Of a DNA stretch of 64,000 bases, positions 35,075 to 44,808 are shown piece by piece. Position numbers and translations under genes: made by a program. Source of the stretch: JBKPNX01 sp046732855. GTDB taxonomy: Bacteria; Pseudomonadota; Alphaproteobacteria; Geminicoccales; Geminicoccaceae. How positions within the stretch are numbered: position 1 is the first letter of the stretch; each line of letters opens with the position of its first letter. A model generated the notes under the pieces. The model had not been told where the DNA came from, ran no database searches, and saw nothing but the letters and a program-made list of their open reading frames with translations. Location of the stretch: NCBI GenBank assembly GCA_046732855.1, contig JBKPNX010000110.1:62001-126000 (forward strand), given 5' to 3'.

Positions 35075-35893
35075 TCAGCCTCCCGTGCGTGCAGCCCTAG
35101 TGCCGGGCTGGCGCGCGCGAGCAACGTAGACCTTGGCGCCGGCTCGGTCGGCCAGCGGCGCGCCGCGGATTTCGCGCAGCAGCTTCTGGCGGATCGCCCG
35201 GGCGAAGTCGTCATAGTCCTTGGCGATCATGACGAAGGCATCGGGTCCGCCGATCACGTGCTCGGCGTAGTAGCGATCGAGGCCGGGGTTCTCGCGCAGG
35301 ATCGCGAGGCCATTGATGGTGATGCCGGCCAGCGCGGCGGCATCGCGCATCGGCTCGGGCTCGACGCCAGCGTTGCTCGGGCCGTCGCCCGACACGTCGA
35401 TGATCCGGCGCGCGCCCTGAAATGGGCCGTACGCCAGCAGGTCGCTCGCGAACCGGAGCGCCTCGCCGATCGCGGTCTCACCGATCAGTCCGCGCCCCAT
35501 GGCCTCGATGCGTGCGGCCAGCGCCGCCGCCGTTGCAGCATCGGTGATGCGGGTCCAGTCGACCCCCACCAGCTGCTGCCCGGGTCCCGACCACTCGATC
35601 ACCGCGACCGCGACGCCGTTCGGCGCTCCGCCCTCGATCGCCTCGATCACTTCGGGGTCGCGCAACGCGTTCGCGATCCCGCCCATCTGCAGCTCGGATT
35701 CGCCGAAGTCGACGCTGCCCGAGCTGTCGATCGCCAGCACCAGCTCCAGATCGACGCCGGCATCCGCCCGCGCGCCCGCTGCCGCTGCGCTCGCGAGCAG
35801 GAGCTCGAGACTCAGCCTTAGCAGGACCCGCGCCGCGGTCCCGCGCGCCGCCGTCTGGCGGCTCAGGCTCCTCCATGGCTGCGGCCGCGGCAT
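35075..35893 (-). CDS. DUF1194 von Willebrand A-domain protein, exported
   Basis: A 272-residue predicted secreted protein. A basic start and hydrophobic [19 protein letters not shown] signal lead to the domain beginning [19 protein letters not shown], a MIDAS motif (DxSxS) of vWA domains. VIEWSG and [15 protein letters not shown] strands ([11 protein letters not shown]) are the DUF1194 hallmark. Function unknown, probably metal-dependent protein binding in the periplasm. ATG 35893 is chosen because GGGAGG lies about 13 bases upstream; ATG 35920 is an alternative. Confidence 0.82.
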   Translation of the reverse strand: MPRPQPWRSLSRQTAARGTAARVLLRLSLELLLASAAAAGARADAGVDLELVLAIDSSGSVDFGESELQMGGIANALRDPEVIEAIEGGAPNGVAVAVIEWSGPGQQLVGVDWTRITDAATAAALAARIEAMGRGLIGETAIGEALRFASDLLAYGPFQGARRIIDVSGDGPSNAGVEPEPMRDAAALAGITINGLAILRENPGLDRYYAEHVIGGPDAFVMIAKDYDDFARAIRQKLLREIRGAPLADRAGAKVYVARARQPGTRAARTGG

Positions 35894-36370
35894 CGGCCGC
35901 TCAGACCTCCCGCGATCCATGTGTCGGGTGACCCCGCCGTAGGCGCTATGTGAATTGGTCCATCTGTCTAGCACGGCCGCCAGGCGAATGCGCGAGGCGC
36001 GGAAGACGACCAGCGCGCTGCCGCTCCGGTCAGCCTTACCGCGCTGCAATTGGCCCTGACCATCAGCATGGCCCCGCCCCTCGCTACCGTCGGTCGTGCT
36101 GATGATCACCGGTCCCTCCGCCGGCAACCGTCTCTCGAGTAAACCCGCCCGGCACAGCAGCCGCGCTCGGGACGCGTGCCAACAGAAATCGCAGCGGGTC
36201 CGGTTCGGACCAGAATGAGGTCATTGTCAGGGGATTCGAGATCAGCGACCGGTCTGGATCGATCGCGCCCCTCGCCGCGAAGCCTATTTCGCAATTCCGC
36301 CGTGCCTGCAATAGTGAGCCGGTCGCGCTCGGGTGTCGCAACAGCAAACGTGATCAGGGAGCACTCTGCG
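35894..36370. other. Intergenic stretch between divergent genes, no gene seen
   Basis: 477 bases between the leftward DUF1194 gene and the rightward sugar-acid operon. It must hold the operon promoter and any operator, but I recognise none. No regulator gene is encoded here. Confidence 0.5.
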
Positions 36371-37345
36371 TTGCGCAACGTCCTCTGCAACATCCAGCAG
36401 CTCCATGGCCGACCGGCAGCCTTTCTCGCGCCGTTGCGCGCGGCTGGATTCGACATCGTGATGAACGAGAAGGGCCGGTTGCTAAGGGAGGCCGAGCTGA
36501 TCGAGCGCCTGCCGGGCGCGGTCGCGACCATCGCGGGCGGCGAGTTCTATACCGAGCGGGTGCTCGCCGCTGCGCCCGAGCTGCGGGTCGTCGCCCGCTA
36601 CGGCGTCGGCTTCGACCGGGTCGACGTCGCCGCCGCGACACGGCATGGCGTCGCCGTGGCCATGGCGTTCGGCACCAATCACGAGAGTGTCGCAGATTAC
36701 GCCTTCGCGCTGGCGATCGGCCTCGCGCTCGAGCTGCTGCCGCACCACGCCCGGGTCGCCGGCGGGGGCTGGGGCTGCAGCTTCCATCCGGGACTCTGGG
36801 GGCGGTGCATGGGCATCGTCGGGCTCGGCCGGATCGGCAAGGCGATGGCGCGCCGCTGCCGCGCCTTCGGCATGCGCGTCCTGGCGACCGATCCATTGGC
36901 CGACCGCGCCTTTGCCGCGGCGCATTCGATAGAGCTGGTCGAACTCCACGACCTGCTGCGCGAGGCCGACTTCGTCTCGCTGCACACGCCACTCGCGCCG
37001 GAGACGCGCCATCTGATCGGGCGCCGTGAGCTGGCCTTGATGAAGCCGTCTGCCTTCCTGGTCAACACCGCGCGCGGCGGCCTGATCGACGAGGCAGCGC
37101 TGCATGAGGCGCTGACCTCCGGCCGTCTCGCCGGCGCCGGCCTGGACGTGTTCGAGGCCGAGCCGCCGGAAGGCTCGCCGCTTCTTGACCTCCAGAACGT
37201 GCTTCTCGCGCCGCATGCCGCCGGCATGGATGAAGCGGCCGAGCGCCTCATGGGCGAGCGCTGCGTCGCCAACATCCTGGCCATCGTCGAGGGCCAGAAC
37301 CCCGGCGCCGGCTACGTGCTCAATCCGGAAGTCCTGTCGCCATAG
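36371..37345 (+). CDS. D-isomer-specific 2-hydroxyacid dehydrogenase (phosphoglycerate dehydrogenase-like)
   Basis: A 324-residue NAD-dependent dehydrogenase heading the sugar-acid operon. The NAD motif GLGRIG is at about 151-156; the catalytic Arg (NTARGG, about 235), Glu (FEAEPP, about 264) and His (LLAPHAAG, about 282) are all present. The start is a TTG at 36371 (MRNVLCNIQQL); a GGGA lies 11-14 bases upstream, and longer frames give low-complexity sequence. The stop is 11 bases before the aldolase ATG. It may reduce the hydroxypyruvate-, tartronate- or lactaldehyde-derived product of the aldolase, or oxidise a sugar acid. Confidence 0.85.
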   Translation: MRNVLCNIQQLHGRPAAFLAPLRAAGFDIVMNEKGRLLREAELIERLPGAVATIAGGEFYTERVLAAAPELRVVARYGVGFDRVDVAAATRHGVAVAMAFGTNHESVADYAFALAIGLALELLPHHARVAGGGWGCSFHPGLWGRCMGIVGLGRIGKAMARRCRAFGMRVLATDPLADRAFAAAHSIELVELHDLLREADFVSLHTPLAPETRHLIGRRELALMKPSAFLVNTARGGLIDEAALHEALTSGRLAGAGLDVFEAEPPEGSPLLDLQNVLLAPHAAGMDEAAERLMGERCVANILAIVEGQNPGAGYVLNPEVLSP

Positions 37346-37356
37346 GAGAGTCAGCG

Positions 37357-38136
37357 ATGTCGGAGCGCGCGCTCGATCTGAAGCGCCGCCTGCGTGAGAG
37401 AGCGACCGCGCTCGGCGCCTGGCTGTCGATCGCCGATCCGGCGGTCGCCGAGATCATGGCCGGCGCCGGGTTCGACTACATCCTGATCGACACCGAGCAT
37501 GCGCCCTGGTCGCTCGAATCGCTGCAGACCACGCTGCTCGCGTTCCGCGGCATGCCGACCGTGCCGATCGTGCGCGTGCCCTGGAACGATCAGGTCCACG
37601 TCAAGCAGGCGCTGGATCTCGGCGCCGACGGCGTGCTCGCGCCGATGGTGCGCAGCGCGGCCGAAGCGCGCGCTCTGGTCGCCGCGGCCAAGTATCCGCC
37701 GGACGGCATCCGCGGTTTCGGGCCGCGCCGGGCGTCCGACTACGGCCGCGACATCGATGTGTACGTGGCGGGCGCGAACGCGGCGACGATCGTGATCCCG
37801 CAAATCGAGGACCTCGGCGGGGCCGAGGCGATCGACGAGATACTCGCCGTGCCCGGGGTCGACGCGCTGTGCATCGGCCCGAACGATCTGTCCGGCAGCG
37901 CCGGCGTGCTCCGTCAGCACGACCACCCGGCAGTACGCGGCGCGATCGACAGGATCCTGAAAGCCGCCTCGGCCCGCGGCGTCGCGGTCTGCACCGGGAT
38001 CACGTTGCCGCCCGAGCAGCAGCGCGACTGGATCGCCCGCGGCGCCCGCCTCGCCCTCCTGACCTCGGACGTCGAGCTGCTGGCGGGTGGTGCCGCCGCG
38101 GCGCTCGCCGCCGCGCGCGCCGCGCTGGCGCGATGA
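37357..38136 (+). CDS. HpcH/HpaI-family 2-keto-3-deoxy acid aldolase
   Basis: A 259-residue class II pyruvate aldolase. DTEHAPW carries the catalytic His, VRVPWND the Arg, QIED and GPNDLSGS the metal-binding acids, and RGFGPRRASDYG is typical of HpaI/RhmA/GarL-type members. It splits a 2-keto-3-deoxy sugar acid to pyruvate and an aldehyde in the cytosol. Its TGA overlaps the permease start (ATGA), showing translational coupling. Paired with the enolase-family dehydratase at the operon end, it completes a dehydratase-aldolase route. Confidence 0.88.
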   Translation: MSERALDLKRRLRERATALGAWLSIADPAVAEIMAGAGFDYILIDTEHAPWSLESLQTTLLAFRGMPTVPIVRVPWNDQVHVKQALDLGADGVLAPMVRSAAEARALVAAAKYPPDGIRGFGPRRASDYGRDIDVYVAGANAATIVIPQIEDLGGAEAIDEILAVPGVDALCIGPNDLSGSAGVLRQHDHPAVRGAIDRILKAASARGVAVCTGITLPPEQQRDWIARGARLALLTSDVELLAGGAAAALAAARAALAR

Positions 38137-39221
38137 TGCGGACGCCGCCTTCGGAAGATCGCTTCGCCGCCGCCGACGAGGTGCTGCGCGAGGTCCTCGA
38201 GGCAGACGCGGAGAGCGGGCCCGACGCGCCTGCCACGTCCGGAATTCTAGGCCGTCTGCTGAGCAACCGCGACGTCGCCATCCTGATCGTCGCGCTGGCA
38301 CTGTTCGCGCTGTTCGCGCTGGCCGGCCCCCGTTTTCTCAGCGAGAACAATCTGATCGACATCGCGCGGCGCGCCGCGATCCTCGGCATCCTCGCGGTCG
38401 GCATGACCTACCTGTTCGTCGCCGGCGAGCTCGACCTGTCGATCGGCTCGCACTACGGCTTCCTGCTGATCCTGATGTCGTTCCAGGAGGAGCGGCTCGG
38501 CGTCGATCCCTGGCTGTGCGCCGCCGTCGTGATCCTGATCGGGCTCATGATCGGCGCCGTAAACGGGCTCCTGGTCACCCGCGTCGGCCTGCCGTCGTTC
38601 ATCACGACGCTCGGCATGCTGGCGCTGCTGCGCGGCGCGGCAAACGCCGTCTCGAGCGGTTATCCGATCCCGGCGAAGAACACGGATCTGGCCTTCTACC
38701 GGATCATCCGAGCCAACTTCCCGGGCACCCCGGTCCCGAACCTGTTCGTCGCCATGCTGGTAGTCATGGCGATCGGCGCCGTCGTGCTGGCGCGCACCAA
38801 GTTCGGCAGCGACGTTTACGCCACCGGCGGCGATGTCGAGGCCGCGCGCAACAACGGCATCGATACGAGGCGGGTGAAGCTCGTGTGCTTCGTCATGATG
38901 GGCGGCCTGTGCGGCCTCAGCGCCGCGCTCCTGTTCGGCCGCGTCGGCCTCGCGCCGCTCAGCGCCGGGGTCAATCTCGAGCTGCAGGTGATCGCCGCGG
39001 TGATCATCGGCGGGGTCGCGCTGTTCGGCGGTCGGGGTACGATCTTCGGTAGCTTCATCGGCGTGCTGATCCTCAGCATGATGACCAGCGGGATCATCCT
39101 CATGGGCGTGCGCCAGTTCTGGGACGGGGTCGCCGCTGGCGCGGTGATTCTGCTCGCCGCCGGGATCGACCTCCTGGTCAGACAGGGTGCGGGAACACGG
39201 CTGAGCCGGGCGGATCTGTGA
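38133..39221 (+). CDS. Sugar ABC transporter permease (RbsC/FrcC-like)
   Basis: A 362-residue multi-spanning permease of the BPD_transp_2 family. A polar N-terminal tail of about 45 residues precedes the first helix (VAILIVALALFALFALAG); GELDLSIGSHYGF and VGLPSFITTLGMLALLRG are the classic ribose-type motifs, and a GGVALFGGRGT loop faces the ATPase. ATG 38133 overlaps the aldolase stop. A second permease of the same family lies downstream, so the pore is probably a heterodimer. Confidence 0.88.
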   Translation: MMRTPPSEDRFAAADEVLREVLEADAESGPDAPATSGILGRLLSNRDVAILIVALALFALFALAGPRFLSENNLIDIARRAAILGILAVGMTYLFVAGELDLSIGSHYGFLLILMSFQEERLGVDPWLCAAVVILIGLMIGAVNGLLVTRVGLPSFITTLGMLALLRGAANAVSSGYPIPAKNTDLAFYRIIRANFPGTPVPNLFVAMLVVMAIGAVVLARTKFGSDVYATGGDVEAARNNGIDTRRVKLVCFVMMGGLCGLSAALLFGRVGLAPLSAGVNLELQVIAAVIIGGVALFGGRGTIFGSFIGVLILSMMTSGIILMGVRQFWDGVAAGAVILLAAGIDLLVRQGAGTRLSRADL

Positions 39222-39258
39222 CGATCGGGCGGACACCAACCAAGAAGGAGCAACAGGG

Positions 39259-40317
39259 ATGCTACGGGACCACACGAGCGATCGACGGGGCCTCGTGGTC
39301 GGCAGCGCGCGCGCCGCGGCGATCACGGTGGTGGCGGGCGTCATGGGGTTGCCGGCGTCGGCGCTGGCGCAGGGCGGCGCGTTCGGCCCAAAGCGCAAGT
39401 TCATCTGGGTGCCCCAGGCGCTCGGCGACTGGGACATGGCGTTTCAGGTCGGCGCCCGGGACTTCTGCGAGATGGTGGGCTGGGAGTATCAACGGATAGG
39501 CAACCCGGTCTACTCGGTGCAGAACCATGCCGAGCAGGTCAACAATGCGATCGCCGCCAAGGCAGACGCGATCGCGACATCGCTCGAGAGCGTAGGCTTG
39601 GTGCAGCCGTTCGAGCGCGGCCTAGACCAAGGCATCGCCATGATCATTACGGATCAGGGCATCCAGGAGGAAGCGGACGCGCTTGGCCTGCACATCATCA
39701 ACCAGGACGAGTTCAACGCCGGCGTCATCAACGGCACGCAGGCGGCGACCTTCGCCCACCAGCTGACCGACAAGACCGAGGGGATCATCGTGCTCGGCAA
39801 CGGCAATCCGGGCTCGACCTCGATCGACAAGCGCCAAAACGGCAGCAAGCTCGGCATCGAGCAGTACAACGAAGCCAACGGCACCACCTATCAATTCGAG
39901 GCCTTCCCCGACAGCAGCTTCGGCGAGCTGACCGAATCGATCCAGAAGTGGACCGCGCAGATCGACGAGAAAGGCGATGCCCTCGTCGCCGCCATCGGCA
40001 CCGGCAACCCCAATCCGATCGTCCAGGCGCTCAAGGAGCGCGGCATTGCCCCGGGCACCATCGCGGTGGGTTCGACCGACATCCCGCCCGCCCATCAGCA
40101 GCAGATCGCCGAGGGCTGGGTGCAGTGGGGCATCGATCAGCAGTTCTACGCGATGGGCTTCCAGTGCGCGGCGGGCGCCTGGGTACAGCTGGAGCGCGGC
40201 TACCCCTATCTCGACATCCGCACCGGCGGCGAGCTCGTGATGGATAAGGATCTCGAGCGGGTCAAGGCGCGAACGGACATCTGGCTCGCCAAGGCGCGCG
40301 AGTACGGCTTCGCCTGA
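39259..40317 (+). CDS. Sugar ABC transporter substrate-binding protein
   Basis: A 352-residue periplasmic binding protein of the ribose/galactose (Peripla_BP_4) type. The N-terminus carries an Arg-rich start and hydrophobic segment ending in ALAQG, a probable signal with cleavage after Ala-Leu-Ala. The mature start FGPKRKFIWVPQALGDWDMAFQ and the AAKADAIATSLES region fit the fold. AGGAG lies ahead of ATG. Ligand unknown; the operon suggests a sugar or sugar acid. Confidence 0.87.
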   Translation: MLRDHTSDRRGLVVGSARAAAITVVAGVMGLPASALAQGGAFGPKRKFIWVPQALGDWDMAFQVGARDFCEMVGWEYQRIGNPVYSVQNHAEQVNNAIAAKADAIATSLESVGLVQPFERGLDQGIAMIITDQGIQEEADALGLHIINQDEFNAGVINGTQAATFAHQLTDKTEGIIVLGNGNPGSTSIDKRQNGSKLGIEQYNEANGTTYQFEAFPDSSFGELTESIQKWTAQIDEKGDALVAAIGTGNPNPIVQALKERGIAPGTIAVGSTDIPPAHQQQIAEGWVQWGIDQQFYAMGFQCAAGAWVQLERGYPYLDIRTGGELVMDKDLERVKARTDIWLAKAREYGFA

Positions 40318-40379
40318 CGGGGAGCGCATCAGGGCCACGGGGAGCGGGCCGGTCCCGCTCTCTCAGCGCAAGAGGAATC

Positions 40380-41132
40380 ATGGCAACCGGTGGCGGGACG
40401 GGCCCCTATCTGGAGGCCCGGGGATTGTCGAAGAGCTTCGGTCACGTACGCGCCTTGGAGGACGTGGACGTCGACGTGTTCGAAGGCGAGGTGCTGGCGA
40501 TCGTCGGCGACAACGGCGCGGGCAAGTCGACCCTGATCAAGATCCTGAGCGGCGTCCATCAGGCGGATCGCGGCGAGCTCGAGGTCGACGGCCGGCCGAT
40601 CCGAATCGCCGACCCGCACGCGGCGCGCCAGCTGGGCATCGCGACGGTGTTCCAAAACCTCGCCCTGGTCGACATGCGCGATGTCGCGGCCAACCTCTAT
40701 CTCGGCCGCGAGCCGGTCCGCTGGCGCTACTTCATCGATCGCAAAAAGATGCTGCAGGGCGCGCGCGCGGTGATGCGCGACCTGCGCGTCAACATTCCCT
40801 CGCTCACCGCGGAGGTCGGGCAGCTCTCTGGCGGCCAGCGCCAGTCGATCGCGCTCGGCCGGGCGACCGCGCAGCACGGACGCGTGATCATCATGGACGA
40901 GCCGACGGCGGCGCTCGGCGTTCGGGAATCGCGCAAAGTGCTGGATCTGATCCTGCGCCTAAAGGCGACCGGCACCGGCGTCGTGATCGTCAGCCACAAC
41001 ATGCGCCATGTGTTCTCGGTCGCCGACCGCATCATGGTGCTGCGCCACGGCCGTCTGGTCGGCTTTCGCGAGAAGACGAGGACCGCGCCCGACGAGATCG
41101 TTAAGATGATCGTCGGCGTCGAGATGCTCTGA
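40380..41132 (+). CDS. Sugar ABC transporter ATP-binding protein, single-domain (FrcA-like)
   Basis: A 250-residue ABC ATPase. Walker A is GDNGAGKST, the signature is LSGGQRQSIALGRA, and Walker B is VIIMDEPTAAL; the switch His is in VIVSHNMRH. Unlike RbsA it has only one cassette, as in FrcA of rhizobial fructose systems. It must homodimerise to drive the two permeases at 38133 and 41144. AAGAGGAA precedes the ATG. Confidence 0.9.
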   Translation: MATGGGTGPYLEARGLSKSFGHVRALEDVDVDVFEGEVLAIVGDNGAGKSTLIKILSGVHQADRGELEVDGRPIRIADPHAARQLGIATVFQNLALVDMRDVAANLYLGREPVRWRYFIDRKKMLQGARAVMRDLRVNIPSLTAEVGQLSGGQRQSIALGRATAQHGRVIIMDEPTAALGVRESRKVLDLILRLKATGTGVVIVSHNMRHVFSVADRIMVLRHGRLVGFREKTRTAPDEIVKMIVGVEML

Positions 41133-41143
41133 GGCGCGGCCGC

Positions 41144-42205
41144 ATGAGCAGCGATCAGAGAGTGGCGGCATTGGAGCCGGGCGACGATGTCCTCGACGAT
41201 CTGGCGCCGGATGAGGCGTCCGCGGCCCGCCCGACCGTCTGGCAGCGGCTTGCGGACAGCCCGAACGTCGCAATTACCCTGGTCGCGCTGCTCGTTTTCG
41301 CGTTCTTCGCGCTCACCACCGATACCTTCCTGACCGAGTTCAACCTGATCAACATCCTGCGCAATGCCGCGCTGATCGGCATCGTCGCTGTGGGTATGAC
41401 GTACCTCCTGATCGCCGGCGAGATCGATCTGTCCGTCGGCTCGGCGTTCGGCTTTCTCACGGTGGTTATGGGCCTGCTCGTGGTCATGCTCGGAATCAAT
41501 CCCTGGCTGGCGATGGTCGCGGTGACCGCGCTCGGCGCCGCAATCGGCGCGATCAACGGGCTGATCCGCACCCGGATCGGCATTCCGTCGTTCATCGTCA
41601 CTCTCGCGATGCTCGTCGCCTACCGTAGCGCGGCTCTGATCGCGAGCGCCGAGCGACCGCTCACGACGCGCGGCCGCACCCCGTTCTACGAATTCACCGG
41701 CGGCGAGCTGTTCGGCATCCTGCCCTGGCACGTGCTATGGATGCTCGTGATCATGATGATCGGGGGCTTCGTGCTCGCGCGCACGCGCTTCGGCTATCAT
41801 CTCTACGCTACCGGCGGCAATCTCGAGGCCGCGCGCGTCGCCGGCATCAACACCGACCGGGTCAAGCTGATCGCCTTCGTCCTGACCGGCGCGCTGTGCG
41901 GGCTGGTCGGGTCGTTGTTGTTCGGCTACCTGCGCGTCGCCGAGCCGACCACCGGCACCGGCTTCGAGTTTCGGGTGATCGGCGCCGTGATCGTCGGCGG
42001 CGTCGCGCTGACCGGCGGCCGCGGCACGATCTATGGCGGACTGATCGGAGCGCTGATCATCAGCATGATCACGAGCGGTCTGGTGCTGTTCGGCTTTTCC
42101 CAGGACGTCGGCGACATCGCCACGGGCGCGCTGATCATCGCCGCCGGGACCATCGGTCTGCTGGTTCGCCGCGCCACGTCGCGCCGCCTCGGGACCCTGG
42201 GGTGA
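41144..42205 (+). CDS. Sugar ABC transporter permease, second copy
   Basis: A 353-residue paralogue of the permease at 38133 with the same features: a 40-residue polar N-terminus, then AGEIDLSVGSAFGF, GIPSFIVTLAMLVAYRS and the GGVALTGGRGT loop. It starts 11 bases after the ATPase stop. Two permeases with one binding protein and one single-domain ATPase suggest a heterodimeric channel; the alternative is two homodimers sharing an ATPase. Confidence 0.88.
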   Translation: MSSDQRVAALEPGDDVLDDLAPDEASAARPTVWQRLADSPNVAITLVALLVFAFFALTTDTFLTEFNLINILRNAALIGIVAVGMTYLLIAGEIDLSVGSAFGFLTVVMGLLVVMLGINPWLAMVAVTALGAAIGAINGLIRTRIGIPSFIVTLAMLVAYRSAALIASAERPLTTRGRTPFYEFTGGELFGILPWHVLWMLVIMMIGGFVLARTRFGYHLYATGGNLEAARVAGINTDRVKLIAFVLTGALCGLVGSLLFGYLRVAEPTTGTGFEFRVIGAVIVGGVALTGGRGTIYGGLIGALIISMITSGLVLFGFSQDVGDIATGALIIAAGTIGLLVRRATSRRLGTLG

Positions 42206-42338
42206 GGAAGGCGGCCGATGCGGGCCCGGCAGGCTCCTGATGCTGACGCTCAGGCAATCAGGCGGCCGCCCAGCGGCTGGTTCCGCGCCTGCCCCAGGGT
42301 GCGGACGTGAGATTGCCGCAAACGGAGGAGGCAGGCGG

Positions 42339-43511
42339 ATGCGAATCGCGAAGATCGAAGACCTGCACTGCGACGCGGGGTGGCGCACCTGGTCGTTTCT
42401 GAAGATCACGACCGATGACGGCGTGGCCGGCTGGTCCGAGTACAACGAGAGCTACGGCAGCAAAGGACTGACCGCGGTCATCCGCAAGCTCGCCGAAGCC
42501 CTGGTGGGCTTGGATGCGCGGCCGGTCGAGCGGATCACGGCGATGCTCTACGCCATGACCCGCCAGGCGCCGGGCGGGCTGATCCAGCAGGCGATCGCGG
42601 CGATCGAGAACGCGCTGGTCGACGTCAAGGCGCGCGCTCTGGGCGTGCCGGTGGCCGAGCTGCTGTGCGGTCCGGTGCGCGAGCGGCTGCGCCTTTACTG
42701 GTCGCACTGTGGCTCGTACCGGCTCGATCATGCGGCGACCATGAACAGGCCGCCCGTTCGTTCCCTGGACCACGTCCGCGCCCTTGGCCAGGAGGTGCGC
42801 GAGAAGGGGTTCACCGCGTTCAAGACCAACATCTTCTGCTTCGACCGCGGCGCGCCGTACATGCACCAGCCCGGGTTCGCCCGCAACGACGGCTGGCCCG
42901 AGCTGAACGTCGACCGGCGGATCCTGGGCATCATCAGCGATCAGATGGCGGCGTTCCGCGAGGGCGCCGGCGCGGACGTCGATCTGCTCCTCGACCTCAA
43001 CTTCAACTTCAAGGCGGAGGGTTATCTTGAGGTCGCCCGGGCGATCGAGCCGTATCGGCTCATGTGGCTGGAAATCGACTGTTTCGACCCGGACGCGCTG
43101 GCCCTGATCCGGCGGGGCTCGCGCACTCCGATAGCTTCATGCGAATCGTTGTTCGGCCGCCGCCAGTTCCGCCCATTTCTCGATGCCCGGGCGATGGACG
43201 TGGCGATCGTCGACGTTCCCTGGAACGGCATTCTCGAGAGCGTGAAGATCGCGGCGATGGCGGATTCCTACGAGGTGAACTGCGCGCCGCACAATTTCTA
43301 CGGGAACCTGTCGACGATGATGAGCGCGCACTTCTGCGCGGCGATCGCCAACTTCCGGATCATGGAGATCGACATCGACGACGTGCCCTGGAAGGACGAG
43401 GTGGTCAGCCCGCCGGTGATCGAGGCGGGACACCTCGTGCTGACCGACGTGCCGGGCTGGGGCGTGGAGGTGAACGAGGCCGCGATCCGCGCCCATCCGC
43501 CGAAGCATTGA
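42339..43511 (+). CDS. Enolase-superfamily (mandelate racemase/muconate lactonizing type) sugar-acid dehydratase
   Basis: A 390-residue member of the MR/MLE branch. AFKTNIFCF holds the base Lys, LLLDLNFNF the first metal Asp, MWLEIDCFD the Glu, ASCESLFG the third ligand, and NCAPHNFYG the His of the second half, so the active site seems complete. Such enzymes dehydrate galactonate, mannonate, fuconate or similar acids to 2-keto-3-deoxy acids. GGAGGAGG precedes ATG 42339. Final gene of the operon; its product would be the aldolase substrate. Confidence 0.87.
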   Translation: MRIAKIEDLHCDAGWRTWSFLKITTDDGVAGWSEYNESYGSKGLTAVIRKLAEALVGLDARPVERITAMLYAMTRQAPGGLIQQAIAAIENALVDVKARALGVPVAELLCGPVRERLRLYWSHCGSYRLDHAATMNRPPVRSLDHVRALGQEVREKGFTAFKTNIFCFDRGAPYMHQPGFARNDGWPELNVDRRILGIISDQMAAFREGAGADVDLLLDLNFNFKAEGYLEVARAIEPYRLMWLEIDCFDPDALALIRRGSRTPIASCESLFGRRQFRPFLDARAMDVAIVDVPWNGILESVKIAAMADSYEVNCAPHNFYGNLSTMMSAHFCAAIANFRIMEIDIDDVPWKDEVVSPPVIEAGHLVLTDVPGWGVEVNEAAIRAHPPKH

Positions 43512-43625
43512 GCGAAAGCGGGCTCACTGCCGTCCGGCCGCGCTGCGCCGAGGTCGGTTTCGCCCGAATGAGGCTGGTGGAAGCCAGGCGCGGCGCGGCA
43601 GCGGAACGATTCCACGCGTTTCTCT

Positions 43626-44546
43626 TCAGCCTGAGGCTTTCACTGCGACCCGGTCGAAATCTTGCGCCACCACGGCGCCGGGGAAGATCGCCCGCGCTTC
43701 GGCCTCGATCTCGGCCTGCGTATAGCGGCTGGACACATGCGTCAGGTACAGGGCGTGCGCGTTCCCGGCGCGCGCGAGCCTGGCCGCCCGGGCGGCAGTC
43801 AGATGACTCCGCTCGGCCGCCTTATCGGCGTCGCGCTCGAGGAAGGTCGCTTCGATAATCAGCGCGTCGGCGTCGCGGACTACATCCAGCAATTCATCGG
43901 TATCGGCGGCATCACCGACCACGACCAGCCGGGTGCCCGGCTGGGGCGGCGCCAGAACCTCGGCGGGCGCGATCCCGCGGCCGTCCGCCAGGACTATTTC
44001 CTCGCCCGCGAGCAGCCGCCCCCGCTCCGGTCCGGCCGGAACGCCGAGCGCCGCCAGACGCTCCGGCAGCATGCGCGGCCGGGGCTTGTCCTGAAACACG
44101 AAGCCGAAGTTGTCGGTCCCGCGGTGCGTCACCGGAAATGCCCGCACCTCGAGATCACGATCCTCTATGATGGTGCCCGGCTGGAGCAGGATGCCTTTGA
44201 CCTCGAACTCGGGCCGACCACCCGGCCAGACCACCTCCGCCAACAAGCTCCGCACGGCGCGGAGCGCCGCCGCGCCGGCGTAGACGGTGAGGCTTGGCCC
44301 CGCTTCCAGCAGCGCCATGGTCGCGACAAGGCCGCCGATGCCGAGCAGATGATCGAGATGGGCGTGGGTGAAGAGCACGCGGTCCAGGCGTCGGAGCCCG
44401 ATCCCGCTCGCGAACAGCTGGCGCTGGGTCCCTTCGCCGCAGTCCACCAGGAACCGGCGCGGCCCGTGCAGGACGAGCAGCGCCGGCAACCCGCGATCCA
44501 CGGCGGGCACGCCGGCGGCGGTGCCGAGGAAGATGACCTCGAACAA
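43626..44546 (-). CDS. rnz: Ribonuclease Z-like metallo-beta-lactamase-fold hydrolase
   Basis: A 306-residue protein of the RNase Z/ElaC family, which trims tRNA 3' ends. FLGTAAGVP, DCGEGTQRQL, the zinc motif FTHAHLDHLLGIGGL, PVTHRGTDNFGF and LTHVSSRY are family blocks; RSHLTA replaces the usual HSTA. The start seems to be a TTG (MFEVIFLGTAAG) after a GAGGGG site, since the conserved opening coincides with it. Alphaproteobacterial ElaC-like proteins can be RNase Z or RNase BN-like; the substrate is inferred. Confidence 0.87.
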   Translation of the reverse strand: MFEVIFLGTAAGVPAVDRGLPALLVLHGPRRFLVDCGEGTQRQLFASGIGLRRLDRVLFTHAHLDHLLGIGGLVATMALLEAGPSLTVYAGAAALRAVRSLLAEVVWPGGRPEFEVKGILLQPGTIIEDRDLEVRAFPVTHRGTDNFGFVFQDKPRPRMLPERLAALGVPAGPERGRLLAGEEIVLADGRGIAPAEVLAPPQPGTRLVVVGDAADTDELLDVVRDADALIIEATFLERDADKAAERSHLTAARAARLARAGNAHALYLTHVSSRYTQAEIEAEARAIFPGAVVAQDFDRVAVKASG

Positions 44547-44808
44547 GCTGCCCCTCGTTCACTCCGAGCCGATGAGCATGCGCATCATGACGGCTCGCGT
44601 CCGGGTCCGAAAGCCCGACGGTGGAGTGGAAGCGGCAAGAGATCCCCGGCTCGCGAAATGGTGCAAACGCGCCAGATGACAGCCGGACGTATCAGTGACG
44701 TCGGCAACATCCGCGAGCCACGTGTTTGCCCTTCGGTCGAGCGAGCCAAGGAAATAGAATACGGCAGCTATGGCGATCCCACGGGTGCGATCAGGGGAGG
44801 CACTCGAG

